Part shown: positions 40,201 to 48,335 of the stretch, piece by piece
Layout of the letters: each line of letters begins with the position of its first letter
Numbering within the stretch: position 1 is the first letter of the stretch
DNA from: Candidatus Vondammii sp. HM_W22
GTDB taxonomy: Bacteria > Pseudomonadota > Gammaproteobacteria > Chromatiales > Chromatiaceae
Reading direction: 5' to 3'
DNA length: 64,000 nucleotides
NCBI RefSeq assembly: GCF_022530855.2
Contig: NZ_CP099567.1
Location: forward strand, 1,860,001-1,924,000
Made by a program: the position numbers and the translations under genes
Notes under the pieces: model-generated
What the model saw: only the letters and a program-made list of their open reading frames with translations
Database searches by the model: none
Told to the model about the DNA's origin: nothing

Positions 40201-42081
40201 ATTTGTCAGATTCTCAGCACCCTTGGCATAGCGCATTGAAAAGTCATGAATCCAGACATCTCCGGATTGATGCCTGATCTGATAAGGACGTTCACCAAAC
40301 ACGCTCAATCCCATATTTTCCAGGATAGGAATGGCTTCTGAGAGGGGTACCGGCTTATCAACCGAGTAGAGTCTGAAATGAACCCTGTCGGCAGATTCGA
40401 CAATTGGACGGTAAAAATGCAGACCCAGTTCATTATCAGCTTGCGCCTGTTCGATTCTGGCTATATCAGATGCGGCGGTACGGGGGTGAAAATCTTCCCG
40501 GTAACCGCCGGGAAAGGACGTTGAATATTCCCGGAAATACTGTCCGGCAATCGCCTCGCCATAGGTCTCTATCAGGGCATTGTCCAGGCCGTCCTGCCAT
40601 GTCAGGGTAGCCTCTATGACTTTCTCTTCCAGCTCTTTTTCGTCGTACTCTATGATGGCATCCGGTACGCAGTGAACCACGAAATGAATACGCGCAAGAA
40701 TCGATTCTGAAAAGAGCGTGTTGAACTGAACTTCAATACCCTGAAAGGTTTCCACCAATACCTTCTGTAGACGGATTCTAAGCTCCCGGCTAAAGCGCTC
40801 ACGGGGAAGATAGATAAAACAGGAGTAGAAACGATTGAAAATATCTTTGGTCACAAACAGCCTTGTGCGCTGGCGTTCCTGAAGACTGAGTATGCCCAGT
40901 ACGACCCCGAGCAACTCCTCAGTGGAATTCTGGAACAACTCATCCCGTGGATAGGTATCAAGTATATTGTGCAAAACCCTGTTCGAGTGACTCAAAACGG
41001 AGATTTCGGTACTCTCAATAACTTCTGTAACCTTTTTCCTCAGCAGCGGAATATCCCTTGGCGGGCTGTTATAGGCTGAAGATGAAAACAGGCCCAGAAA
41101 ACAATGGAGACCAATGACGTTCCCTTCCTGGTTGTAACGCTTGAGACCGATAAAATCCATATAAGCCGGCCGATGAACCGTTGATTTAACATTGGCTTTT
41201 GTAACCACAATACAGCACGGGAATTTTGAGTACTGCTCACCCAATACAGGAATAACAGACTCTATTTTCTTGTTCACGTCTTTTGATTGCCGAAGCAGAC
41301 CGAGAACAGAATCATCAAGCAATTTCAGCATCTCCTTGCCATCTACAGCCACAAAATCAAATTCACAATAGGATAGAAAAGTGAAATGGTCACCGCCGAT
41401 CCAGTCAAGAAAGGCGACAATCTCTGATAGTCCATCTTGATCAATCGGAGGAATTTGATCGAGTATTTCAGCTTTTACTGACTGAACACGGGCTTTCATA
41501 TTCTGCCAATCATTATTGGCACATTTAATATCATTGACAATGGTGAGAATCATCTCCTCAAGGGCTCTGAGTACATCAGATGAGAGTTGCCTTTCAACCT
41601 GGAAGCTGATGATTGATTCGGTGTTTCCTTTACCCCTGGCAATTTCGCTTATCTCCAGCAAATCACCTTTTTTATCGCGCAACGCCTTAATCACCGGATG
41701 TATGGTCAAGCGTATGGTCAGGCCGGCCCGGTTCAGTCCCATGGTAAGTGAATCGACCAGAAAGGCGAAATTATCGGTCACCACTTCGATAATGGTATGG
41801 GCGCTCTGCCAGCCGTGTTCTTCAAAGTTCGGGTTGTAGGCACGTACCATTGCGGTGCTGGTTTTTCTCTTTTTCAGCAACAGCCAATGTGCAATTACTG
41901 CCCCCAGCAAATCCTGGATATTCTCTTCTTCAATATCCTCAATCGAGGTATAGCGATAATAGGTATTCAGCAATGCCTGTATCTGCTTGGCATCCTGCTT
42001 ACTGAACTCGGAATACTCCGGTTTGGAGAACTTTTCGATCAGCTGTTTTTCTAACTGGTTTTTTTCTTTTCTATTCATCAT
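37252..42081 (-). CDS. NAD-specific glutamate dehydrogenase, large (L180-type)
   Basis: About 1,610 residues, the size of the L180 class. It has a long N-terminal ACT-like regulatory half, then the GDH catalytic core: VHLRGGKVARGGLRWSDR, EVLGLMKAQMVKNTVIVPVG with SKGGF, YLVIAADKGTATFSDIANG, and a Rossmann segment RVIGIGDMAGDVFGNG. Oxidises glutamate to 2-oxoglutarate and ammonia, feeding the TCA cycle. Start: ATG ATG at 42081/42078 behind GGTAGG; a TTG at 42135 would add 18 residues. No decay seen. Single-gene unit. Confidence 0.93.
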   Translation of the reverse strand: MMNRKEKNQLEKQLIEKFSKPEYSEFSKQDAKQIQALLNTYYRYTSIEDIEEENIQDLLGAVIAHWLLLKKRKTSTAMVRAYNPNFEEHGWQSAHTIIEVVTDNFAFLVDSLTMGLNRAGLTIRLTIHPVIKALRDKKGDLLEISEIARGKGNTESIISFQVERQLSSDVLRALEEMILTIVNDIKCANNDWQNMKARVQSVKAEILDQIPPIDQDGLSEIVAFLDWIGGDHFTFLSYCEFDFVAVDGKEMLKLLDDSVLGLLRQSKDVNKKIESVIPVLGEQYSKFPCCIVVTKANVKSTVHRPAYMDFIGLKRYNQEGNVIGLHCFLGLFSSSAYNSPPRDIPLLRKKVTEVIESTEISVLSHSNRVLHNILDTYPRDELFQNSTEELLGVVLGILSLQERQRTRLFVTKDIFNRFYSCFIYLPRERFSRELRIRLQKVLVETFQGIEVQFNTLFSESILARIHFVVHCVPDAIIEYDEKELEEKVIEATLTWQDGLDNALIETYGEAIAGQYFREYSTSFPGGYREDFHPRTAASDIARIEQAQADNELGLHFYRPIVESADRVHFRLYSVDKPVPLSEAIPILENMGLSVFGERPYQIRHQSGDVWIHDFSMRYAKGAENLTNGAGKLFQEVFLKVWKGDADNDGFNQLVLDARLSWKQVVLLRAYSRYLKQIKIPFSQSYIIETLTRHGDITCLLIGLFNLRFSPEHAYSNVKTEKALAKIEAMLESVSSLDQDQIIRGFINLIQATLRTNYFQTDSAGEAKPYLSFKVDPKMINGMPLPMPMFEIFVFSARMEGVHLRGGKVARGGLRWSDRMEDFRTEVLGLMKAQMVKNTVIVPVGSKGGFIVKRLLDTDNRDEMMKEVIFCYKTLLKGMLDLTDNLSGSEIIPPENVVRHDDNDPYLVIAADKGTATFSDIANGVSNEYGFWLGDAFASGGSAGYDHKKMGITAKGAWESVKRNFRELGVNIQTTNFRVIGIGDMAGDVFGNGMLLSRHIKLVAAFNHMHIFLDPEPDTESSFKERERLFKLPRSSWMDYKKNLISKGGGIFSRNAKFITLSDEVKGMLGIKSDRVRPNELICSILKAQVDLFWNGGIGTYIKAATETNDDVRDKANDALRINGGELRCKVVGEGGNLGLTQLGRIEYAAKGGLVYTDSIDNSAGVDCSDHEVNIKILLGQTLANGDMTQKQRNKLLVQMTDEISDLVLADNYAQAQAISVINSEAPARLYEHARFIDFLEQNGTLNRELEFLPNKKEIADRQAAGKGLTKPEISILLPYSKMTYYEALINSDIPDDPFLLTELIGYFPKVLGEKYYDEMLSHRLKREIISTNLTNSIVDHIGPGFGFRVREDVGVSIAGVTRAYLSASKIFGTDQLWDDIELLDNKVPAAVQIEMMREVARMLHQTVIWILRSRRNNVVIRDLVDYFQDGVAELAEKIPKPLAAKDRLSLNKRIKYFVHAGAPRDIAQRVASVAPLSLALDIVEVARQGDQQVPLVASLYFNLGMMLDFHWLREQIAGLDIQTHWHYLAKNRLIDTLSGYQRKLTAKILKSTKLNKNSKKMMDQWAGANHSPFDRHLQMISELKARTSVDFAMLSVVVAGVGGLLVADI

Positions 42082-42333
42082 CCTACCGTTGAGGGCCTGA
42101 AAATAAGGGAAATATACGATTAAATCCTGGGGCAACTATCCCAGTGGCAATCAGTTATAAAGGTAGTCGAGCAGGGAAGGATTTACCAGTAAAAACAGAA
42201 TATTTTTTCAGGTAATAATATTTTTTATTTCAACCAGTTACAGGATTAGTCTCGAAACTTAATCAAATTAATCCGAATTCCCCTCCAGGGGATGCAGCGG
42301 GGTTTATATTGCAGGCTTGAAACAGAGAACGAA

Positions 42334-42657
42334 TCAGGCGTATTCATCAATACCCAGAAGAGAACTGACCCTCTCCCGCTCTTCTGAATCGTTGAGAGTG
42401 CGATAAGAGGAGATCGCATGACGATTACGCTGAGTGGCGCCGTTATCGATAACAGCGCGTTTTTGCAGGAGATCAGCGGTTATCTGAAGCCTATTCAACA
42501 GATCCGATGTTAAGGTGACAGGTGCCGGCTGTTGTTTAACCGGTTGCTGGGTGGAGTCTTTCGAAGGGGCATACGGCTCAACCGGCACCAGCGCCCGCTG
42601 GACCGTGGTATCAAATAACGATGTTCCAATGGAATTGATGGCGTTCATAGTACCCAT
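42334..42657 (-). CDS. hypothetical protein, 107 aa
   Basis: Soluble, proline/glutamine-rich middle (STQQPVKQQPAPVTL), C-terminal helical part (LLNRLQITADLLQKRAVIDN, ending LLGIDEYA). It follows hinT on the same strand by 47 bases. No domain recognised; resembles small phage- or motility-associated hypothetical proteins only vaguely. Confidence 0.55.
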   Translation of the reverse strand: MGTMNAINSIGTSLFDTTVQRALVPVEPYAPSKDSTQQPVKQQPAPVTLTSDLLNRLQITADLLQKRAVIDNGATQRNRHAISSYRTLNDSEERERVSSLLGIDEYA

Positions 42658-42704
42658 CAGTCTATGGGAGGCATCCGTTCAAACCTCACCACAGCCGCTA
42701 TTTT

Positions 42705-43049
42705 TTAACCGGGAGGCCAACCCATGCGACGACCGCCCACCAGATGCATATGGATGTGAAAGACCACTTGACCACCCTCCTCGTTACAGTTCATTAATGT
42801 ACGGTACCCTGGCTCTGCGATGCCTTCCTGTTCTGCCACTTTGGCTGCGGCAAGGGAGAGCTTGCCGATCAGTTCAGCATCTTTCGGCTGCAGGTCATTC
42901 AGTGTGCTGATATGGCGCTTTGGTATCAGCAGAATGTGAATTGGCGCCTGAGGGTTGATATCCCTGAATGCCAGAACATCCTCCTCCTCATAGACCACAT
43001 CGGGCTCGATCTCACGTGAGATCATTTTACAGAACAGGCAGTTATCCAT
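42705..43049 (-). CDS. hinT: HIT family purine nucleoside phosphoramidase (HinT)
   Basis: 114 residues with CLFCKMISREIEPDVVYEED at the start and the histidine triad in VVFHIHMHLVGGRRMGWPPG. Hydrolyses adenosine phosphoramidates; housekeeping role uncertain. It is downstream of recR (76 bases) on the same strand and could be in the dnaX-ybaB-recR unit. Intact. Confidence 0.93.
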   Translation of the reverse strand: MDNCLFCKMISREIEPDVVYEEEDVLAFRDINPQAPIHILLIPKRHISTLNDLQPKDAELIGKLSLAAAKVAEQEGIAEPGYRTLMNCNEEGGQVVFHIHMHLVGGRRMGWPPG

Positions 43050-43124
43050 TATTTTACCTTAATTTCAGTTTTCTACCGGATGCAGAGGTAGGCCTCTTCG
43101 CATTCTCTCAATCTCATTTCCGGT

Positions 43125-43721
43125 TCAAAATGCACGCCGACCGGCAAAGGCATGAGAGAGTGTACCACCATCGACATATTCGAGTTCACCACCCAGGGGC
43201 ACACCATGAGCGATGCGGGTCACTTGGATATCCAGGCTTTGCGCCATCTCGCTGATAAAATATGCAGTTGCTTCACCCTCTACCGTCGGGTTGGTTGCCA
43301 GTATCAACTCTTTCACACACCCCTCACCCATAATCTGTTGCAGCCGATCGAGACCGGTCTCTCTGGGTCCGATGCCATCCAGAGGTGAAAGCCGTCCGCC
43401 CAGCACAAAATAACGCCCGCTGAAGTCAGTCGCCTGTTCAATCGCCACCACCTCGGCTGGTGTCTCCACGACACAGAGTTGTGAATCATCCCGTTTGGGA
43501 TTGGCGCAAAGACCGCAGATGTCGGTCTCGCTGAAAGTCCGGCAGCGGCTGCAGTGACCAATTTTCTCCATCGCTTCTGCCAGTATGCGAGAGAGATGCA
43601 TGCCGCCTTCACGCTCCCGTTCCAGGAGGTGGAACGCCATTCTCTGGGCAGATTTGGGCCCTACCCCGGGCAGGCAGCGCAAGGCATCTATCAGTTGATT
43701 CAGCAGGGGTTTTTGAGACAT
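43125..43721 (-). CDS. recR: recombination mediator RecR
   Basis: 198 residues: helix-hairpin-helix ([20 protein letters not shown]), zinc finger ([20 protein letters not shown]), TOPRIM domain ([38 protein letters not shown]), and C-terminal Walker-B-like block ([20 protein letters not shown]). Loads RecA at gaps with RecFO. Begins six bases after ybaB. Intact, standard length. Confidence 0.96.
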   Translation of the reverse strand: MSQKPLLNQLIDALRCLPGVGPKSAQRMAFHLLEREREGGMHLSRILAEAMEKIGHCSRCRTFSETDICGLCANPKRDDSQLCVVETPAEVVAIEQATDFSGRYFVLGGRLSPLDGIGPRETGLDRLQQIMGEGCVKELILATNPTVEGEATAYFISEMAQSLDIQVTRIAHGVPLGGELEYVDGGTLSHAFAGRRAF

Positions 43722-43726
43722 GGTAT

Positions 43727-44053
43727 TCAGAATGGCATTTTAAAGCCAGGGGGAAGACCCATACCGGAAGTGACACCGGACATACTCTCCTGGGTCTTGT
43801 CGGCCACCCGGTGCACCGCATCATTTATTGCTGCGGCAACCAGATCTTCCAGCATCTCTTTGTCATCCCCCACCAGGGTTTCATCGATCTCGATCCTGCG
43901 CACTTCATGCTTGCCGTTCATCGTCACTTTGACCATGCCGCCACCGGATTCACCCGTCACCTCTTCCTGAGCCAGACGTTCCTGTGTCGCCTGGAGGTCG
44001 GCCTGCATCTTCTGGGCCTGTTTCATCAAATTGCCTATTCCGCCTTTCATCAA
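43727..44053 (-). CDS. ybaB: YbaB/EbfC nucleoid-associated protein
   Basis: 108 residues, [20 protein letters not shown], with the dimerising coiled helix and central sheet ([20 protein letters not shown]). Binds DNA as a tweezer-like dimer. Conserved position between dnaX and recR. Intact. Confidence 0.95.
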   Translation of the reverse strand: MMKGGIGNLMKQAQKMQADLQATQERLAQEEVTGESGGGMVKVTMNGKHEVRRIEIDETLVGDDKEMLEDLVAAAINDAVHRVADKTQESMSGVTSGMGLPPGFKMPF

Positions 44054-44146
44054 GTGATCCTCATTTTGAAACGACTGGTAATAATTGGACTGAGTTTTAT
44101 TAAATTGGTTTTACTGCCTGGAGCCCTGTCCGTGCCAGACAGGCTT

Positions 44147-45784
44147 CTAGTCATCCACCGGCCTGACCGATCCGGGGATCAGCTGTGCTCCCATCTGATC
44201 TGCCATGGCGCAAACCAGCGGGTCTGCCGCCATGGTAATTTCCGCTTCCCGCTGGCGGTCAGCCCTTGCTTCAGCCTGGTGTTTGGCAGGGGTGGCAACT
44301 TCAGCAGAACCCGGTTCGATCTTCAGCTGCAGCTCCTGGCCCATGTAGACCACCAACGCCTTCTGCAAGCGCTGCTCGGTACTGCCCACCTGCATATGCT
44401 GGTGGGTGGGATCAAGCTTCAGGGTCAATACCGAGCCATTCCAGGACTCATAGACACAGTTATTGGCCAATTGGCGGGCGATTCCACCCAGATCAAGCGA
44501 TTCCACAACCTGATTCCAGCGGCTCAGATCGACTGGAACAACAGGTGGAGGGGCTGCAGGCCTTGTAGCCTTGGGCGTAGCAACAGCCGGTTTTTGATTT
44601 ACCGGTGGTGGCGTATCAGGGCGTTTTTTTTTCTCCGGCCTGGCCACCCTGTTGGTACCTGTTGCAGGGGATACTTTCCGATCCTGCAGTGCAGGCGCTG
44701 TATCCGGCCTGAAAGCCAGCATCCTCAGCAGGATCATCTCGAAGCCGACACGGGGATGCGGAGCCAGCGGCAGATCCCGTTGGCCCATCAACCCTATCTG
44801 ATAAAACAGCTGGACATCTTCCTGTGCAAGTTCAGCAGCCAGTGCTTCAACCTGCTCCAGATCACCCGTACTGTTATCCAGCGCCCCGGGAACCGCCTGT
44901 ACCAGTGCGATACGGTGTAACAAAGAGAGCAGATCCTGCACCACACCGGTAAAATCAGGTGCCATATCCGCAAGGTTGGCAACGATCCCCATCAGCTCAC
45001 CGGCCTCCAGCCTTCCCAGCGCATGGAGAAGGTCATATACCCGATCCTGGGCGACACTGCCGAGCATGGTACGCACGTCAGTCTCAACTACCTGTCCATT
45101 ACCAAAGGCGATTGCCTGGTCCAGAAGGCTGAGGGCATCCCGCATACTGCCGTCTGCACCACGAGCGATGAGTGTCAGTGCCCCCAGGTCATGTTTAATG
45201 CCCTCTTTCTCCAGGATTGTCTGCAGATACCCTTTTATCCGCTCCAGGGAGATGCGCTTCAGATTAAACTGAAGGCAGCGCGAAAGCACAGTCATAGGTA
45301 CTTTTTGCGGGTCTGTGGTGGCAAGCAGGAACTTGACGTGGGGAGGCGGCTCTTCCAGCGTCTTCAACAGGGCATTGAAGCTGCTGTCCGAGAACATATG
45401 CACCTCATCGATCAGGTAGACTTTATAACGTCCCCTTACCGGTGCGTAGGGCACATTGTCCAAGAGTTCACGAGTCTGATCGACTTTGGTGCGGGATGCG
45501 GCATCCACTTCCAGCAGATCGACAAAACGTCCCTCATCCACCTCTTGACAGATACTGCACTGCCCACAAGGAGTGGAACCGACACCGTGTTCACAGTTCA
45601 GCGATTTTGCAAAAATACGCGCCAGCGTAGTCTTGCCTACCCCACGGGTACCGGTGAAAAGATAGGCATGATGGAGCCGGTCATTATCCAGCGCATTGCT
45701 CAGAGCACGAACCACGTGATCCTGGCCGACCAATTCACTGAAGATGCGTGGACGCCATTTTCGCGCCAGAACCTGATATGACAT
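44147..45784 (-). CDS. dnaX: DNA polymerase III subunits tau/gamma
   Basis: 545 residues. AAA+ clamp-loader core: MSYQVLARKWRPRIFSELVG, Walker A GTRGVGKTT, zinc module (CEHGVGSTPCGQCSIC), DEVHMFSDSSFNALLKTLEE, and the SRC sensor VLSRCLQFNLK. Then domain III, a linker with EKKKRPDTPPP, and a C-terminal tau domain. A nine-A run at codons 385-387 sits exactly where a shorter gamma form would end. Leads the dnaX-ybaB-recR run. Confidence 0.96.
   Translation of the reverse strand: MSYQVLARKWRPRIFSELVGQDHVVRALSNALDNDRLHHAYLFTGTRGVGKTTLARIFAKSLNCEHGVGSTPCGQCSICQEVDEGRFVDLLEVDAASRTKVDQTRELLDNVPYAPVRGRYKVYLIDEVHMFSDSSFNALLKTLEEPPPHVKFLLATTDPQKVPMTVLSRCLQFNLKRISLERIKGYLQTILEKEGIKHDLGALTLIARGADGSMRDALSLLDQAIAFGNGQVVETDVRTMLGSVAQDRVYDLLHALGRLEAGELMGIVANLADMAPDFTGVVQDLLSLLHRIALVQAVPGALDNSTGDLEQVEALAAELAQEDVQLFYQIGLMGQRDLPLAPHPRVGFEMILLRMLAFRPDTAPALQDRKVSPATGTNRVARPEKKKRPDTPPPVNQKPAVATPKATRPAAPPPVVPVDLSRWNQVVESLDLGGIARQLANNCVYESWNGSVLTLKLDPTHQHMQVGSTEQRLQKALVVYMGQELQLKIEPGSAEVATPAKHQAEARADRQREAEITMAADPLVCAMADQMGAQLIPGSVRPVDD
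44624..44632 (-). promoter_or_regulatory. A9 slippery run in dnaX, predicted -1 frameshift or slippage site
   Basis: On the coding strand GAG-AAA-AAA-AAA-CGC. A one-base backward shift (or transcript with one extra A) gives ACG-CCC-TGA, ending the protein about 389 residues in, just after domain III. The upstream GGAG abuts the run. Known gamma forms arise by -1 frameshifting in E. coli or A-run transcript slippage in Thermus. Production here is inferred. Confidence 0.55.
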
Positions 45785-46080
45785 GGGTTGTAGGGAGACT
45801 CTCAGAGTAATGATGCACTAGGGCAAGAGTTTACCCTAACCGGCAAGGCAATTCACCGTTGCCGAAGACGGCTAACCCCGTTGTTATGATGAAAGGAGAG
45901 GATTGCCACAATCTATCTGGAAATATACTGATAAATCATAAAGGTAGAGCACAAAGAATGAATATATATCTTTTTTGTCAGGCTTTATTTTAGTAGCCCA
46001 TAGTCAGTTTCACCTCAGAATAATGCACCGTACAAACCAGAAGATACAAATTCTATCAATGCTTGATCAGGCCCCTTCCT
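45785..46080. other. intergenic between dnaX and aldehyde dehydrogenase remnant
   Basis: Presumably holds the dnaX promoter (reading left). A short stem CGGCAA/TTGCCG lies at 45841-45864. I looked for the 4.5S RNA core motif, which is sometimes near dnaX, and did not find it. Confidence 0.4.
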
Positions 46081-47487
46081 CTACTCTTCTCCGCGCACCA
46101 AAAAACCGGTAATTCGTTCAAATATCTTTCCATAAGGCGGGTCCAGCATTGTCCCGCCATTAAACCGGGCCTGATAAAATACCGACTTGGCATGACTGAG
46201 TTCCCTGAAACCCTCAAACCCGTGACAGACACCCATACCACTCTGCCCTATGCCACCAAAAGGCAGATCGTCCTGAACAAACTGCAAAACGGTATCATTT
46301 ACCGCAGCACCGCCTGAGATAGTGGTTTCAAGGAAGTGCTGTGTCCGATTACTGTTTTGGTCAAAATAATAGAGGGCAAGGGGCCGCGGTCGCTGATTAA
46401 TATAATCACTTGCCTGTTTAAGGCTGTCATAGGGAATGATTGGCAATATGGGACCGAAAATCTCTTCACCAGCCAAGGCCATTTGGTCAGAGAGACCCAG
46501 AATCACATGAGGATGCAACTTCCGTTTGCCGGAACCTCTTTCTCCTCATGACCCGACTGCAATTACCTTGGCACCTTTTTTACCGGCATCATCAAGAAGG
46601 CTGTTCAAGCGGTCGAAGTGATGTTTGTTAACAATCGAAGTGTAATCGGGATTACCTGATACTTCCGGATAAAGCCGTGCCACTGACATTTCGTACAGGG
46701 CAACAAAATCATTGACCTTGTCACGGGGAATCATCGCATAGTCCGGCGCTATGCAGGTTTGGCCGGCATTAATCAGCTTGCCGCGAGCGATGCGCTCAGC
46801 CGCAGATGCCAGATCATAATCTGGATGCACCACAGCGGGAGATTTCCCACCTAGCTCCAGTGTCACAGGCGTCAGGTTCTGAGCAGCGTTTTTCATCACC
46901 TCGCGCCCTCTGTTGGTTGAGCCGGTAAACAGGATATGGTCAAAAGGAAGTTGACACAGTTCGATTGAAACGTCTGGACCACCGGTTAAAACAGTGGCCC
47001 TGTCAGCTGGCAGTGCATCGCATACCAACTGTGCGATAACGTCAGATGTGCGAGGGGTGTATTCAGACGGTTTCAATATAACCCTGTTACCTGCCGCCAG
47101 CGCTGAAACCATGGGCATGAGGGAGAGAGAAACCGGATAATTCCACGGTGATATGATCAGAACAACACCCTTGGGGTGAAATTGAATGCGATTTTTTGCC
47201 GGCATGAAATGCATGGCCACATGCCTTTTTTGGGGTTTCATCCACTTGCGCAAATACTTTATGGTGTAATCGATAATCCCAATGGTTGGAACGATATCGG
47301 CCAGGACCGTTTCATGGGGCGATCGGCCATCAAAATCCTCATTCAAGGCCGTTACCAAGTCCGTTTTTCCAGCTAAAACTCCTTTACGCAACGCTTTGAG
47401 AAACTCAACTCTCTCATCCCAGGAGAGTGTATTATCTACGGTTACCTGTTCACGCATTCGTTGAAATGCCGAAGTAGTTATACCCAT
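46081..47487 (-). pseudogene. aldehyde dehydrogenase (coniferyl-aldehyde-type) with in-frame TGA
   Basis: One frame of 469 codons. It reads FHPKGVVLIISPWNYPVSLS, ILFTGSTNRGREVMKNAAQN, LELGGKSPAVVHPDYDLASA (catalytic Glu), NAGQTCIAPDYAMIPRDKVN (catalytic Cys), then TGA at 46546-46548 after VIAVGS, and continues HPHVILGLSDQMALAGEEIF to the normal C-terminus. The stop removes the last third, including the dimerisation region. Everything else looks intact, so inactivation is recent. Confidence 0.85.
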
Positions 47488-47560
47488 AATGAGGTATCTG
47501 TTTTATTTGTCACCATTTTTTGGATACTCCACAAACTAACTCGTCTTTGAGTTACTGTAA

Positions 47561-47800
47561 TCATTGGGGTTTGAACACCATGAAATAGAGAACAGTGAAA
47601 GGCAGGATAGCGGCAATAGACCCAGCAATAGCCCAAATTCTGGAGAGCATCCAATAGCGCTGAGGGATAGTGCCGTCATTTTGGAAAGCGCTGGCCATTC
47701 GTGACTGCATCACCTGAGCAGGAATCAGGATCACAATCCAGATGACTGCTGAAGCGAAAAATTGCCATTGATGTTTTTGAGCCCATCGCCCTAAACCGCA
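47561..47800 (-). pseudogene. DUF2269-like membrane protein, 5' truncated
   Basis: Minus-strand text WQFFASAVIWIVILIPAQVM, IPQRYWMLSRIWAIAGSIAA and ILPFTVLYFMVFKP matches the C-terminal part of DUF2269-type integral membrane proteins (residues ending PxxxLYFMVxKP). The N-terminal half is absent; at about 47800 the sequence changes to a TrbL-like fragment on the opposite strand, marking a breakpoint. Confidence 0.6.
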
Positions 47801-47802
47801 GC

Positions 47803-48012
47803 GATTCAAAAATGCTCGCCCTCCTGTTCGGCGCGGTCCTCCCCGAAACAGCACTAGCCGTGATCAATGACAACAACCTCATTGACCAGGTTGTTGATAC
47901 GTATCGAACCAGCGCCGGGCAATGGCAAGCCACAATATTAAACACCGCCATGTGGATGTTTTGGACATTGGCGGTAATAGAAGTCACTTGGACCGGGATG
48001 AGGTGCGGGTAG
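47803..48012 (+). pseudogene. TrbL-like conjugation protein, N-terminal fragment
   Basis: Encodes MLALLFGAVLPETALAVIND, then NNLIDQVVDTYRTSAGQWQA and MWMFWTLAVIEVTWTGM, matching the signal region and first helix of P-type conjugative transfer protein TrbL (VirB6-like). It is cut after one helix. Indicates that a conjugative plasmid or ICE once contributed this region. Confidence 0.6.
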
Positions 48013-48158
48013 TCGAACACAAACCCCCGTTTTATTATGAAGTTTGGATTTTTAATGATGAGCTCTCAAAGAGAAGTGATGGTACGTCAGGAATATCTTT
48101 AATTCTTACCTTTCCACCCACAGGTGGAACAGATATAAACTTGATAGGTAATTGTCAT

Positions 48159-48214
48159 GCCTAACAAGAAAATCCAGCCGACCGCTATCGCAGCGGCTGA
48201 TTTAGGCGTTAAAA
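48159..48214 (+). other. attC-like integron cassette recombination site
   Basis: Starts GCCTAAC (R''-like) and ends GTTAAAA (R'-like, last base off consensus). Between them are inverted arms CAGCCG...CGGCTG and CGCT...AGCG, and outer arms GCCTAA...TTAGGC, 56 bp in total. An upstream frame (48013-48164, reading PPFYYEVWIFNDELS to IGNCHA) stops on the TAA inside GCCTAAC, as cassette genes often do. No integrase is visible. Confidence 0.5.
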
Positions 48215-48305
48215 GGAAAACCATGATCACGCAACAAGTCACAGCTATTGCACTAAGGTGTGCAATTTAAAGATGGGATCCGAGTTGAACAGGAAGCTGC
48301 TTGAT

Positions 48306-48335
48306 GGCTTATACACCAGATTTGACCATAGCTCC
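48306..48335 (-). repeat. solo IS256 type-b terminus-like sequence
   Basis: Reads GGAGCTATGGTCAAATCTGG then TGTATAAGCC on the minus strand. This is nearly the right terminus of the type-b IS256 elements (GAGTTATAGTCAAATCTGG then TGTTTAGCC). It overlaps the last codons and stop of the Fic gene, whose 3' end may therefore derive from an IS end. Confidence 0.45.

Noticed and set aside
45785-46060. 4.5S (SRP) RNA gene upstream of dnaX
   Set aside because: The conserved core motif of SRP RNA (GGTCAGGTCCGGAAGGAAGC-like) is not present on either strand.
46543-46551. Selenocysteine codon in the aldehyde dehydrogenase
   Set aside because: The TGA is not at the catalytic cysteine, which is present upstream as Cys in NAGQTC, and no convincing SECIS-like hairpin follows.
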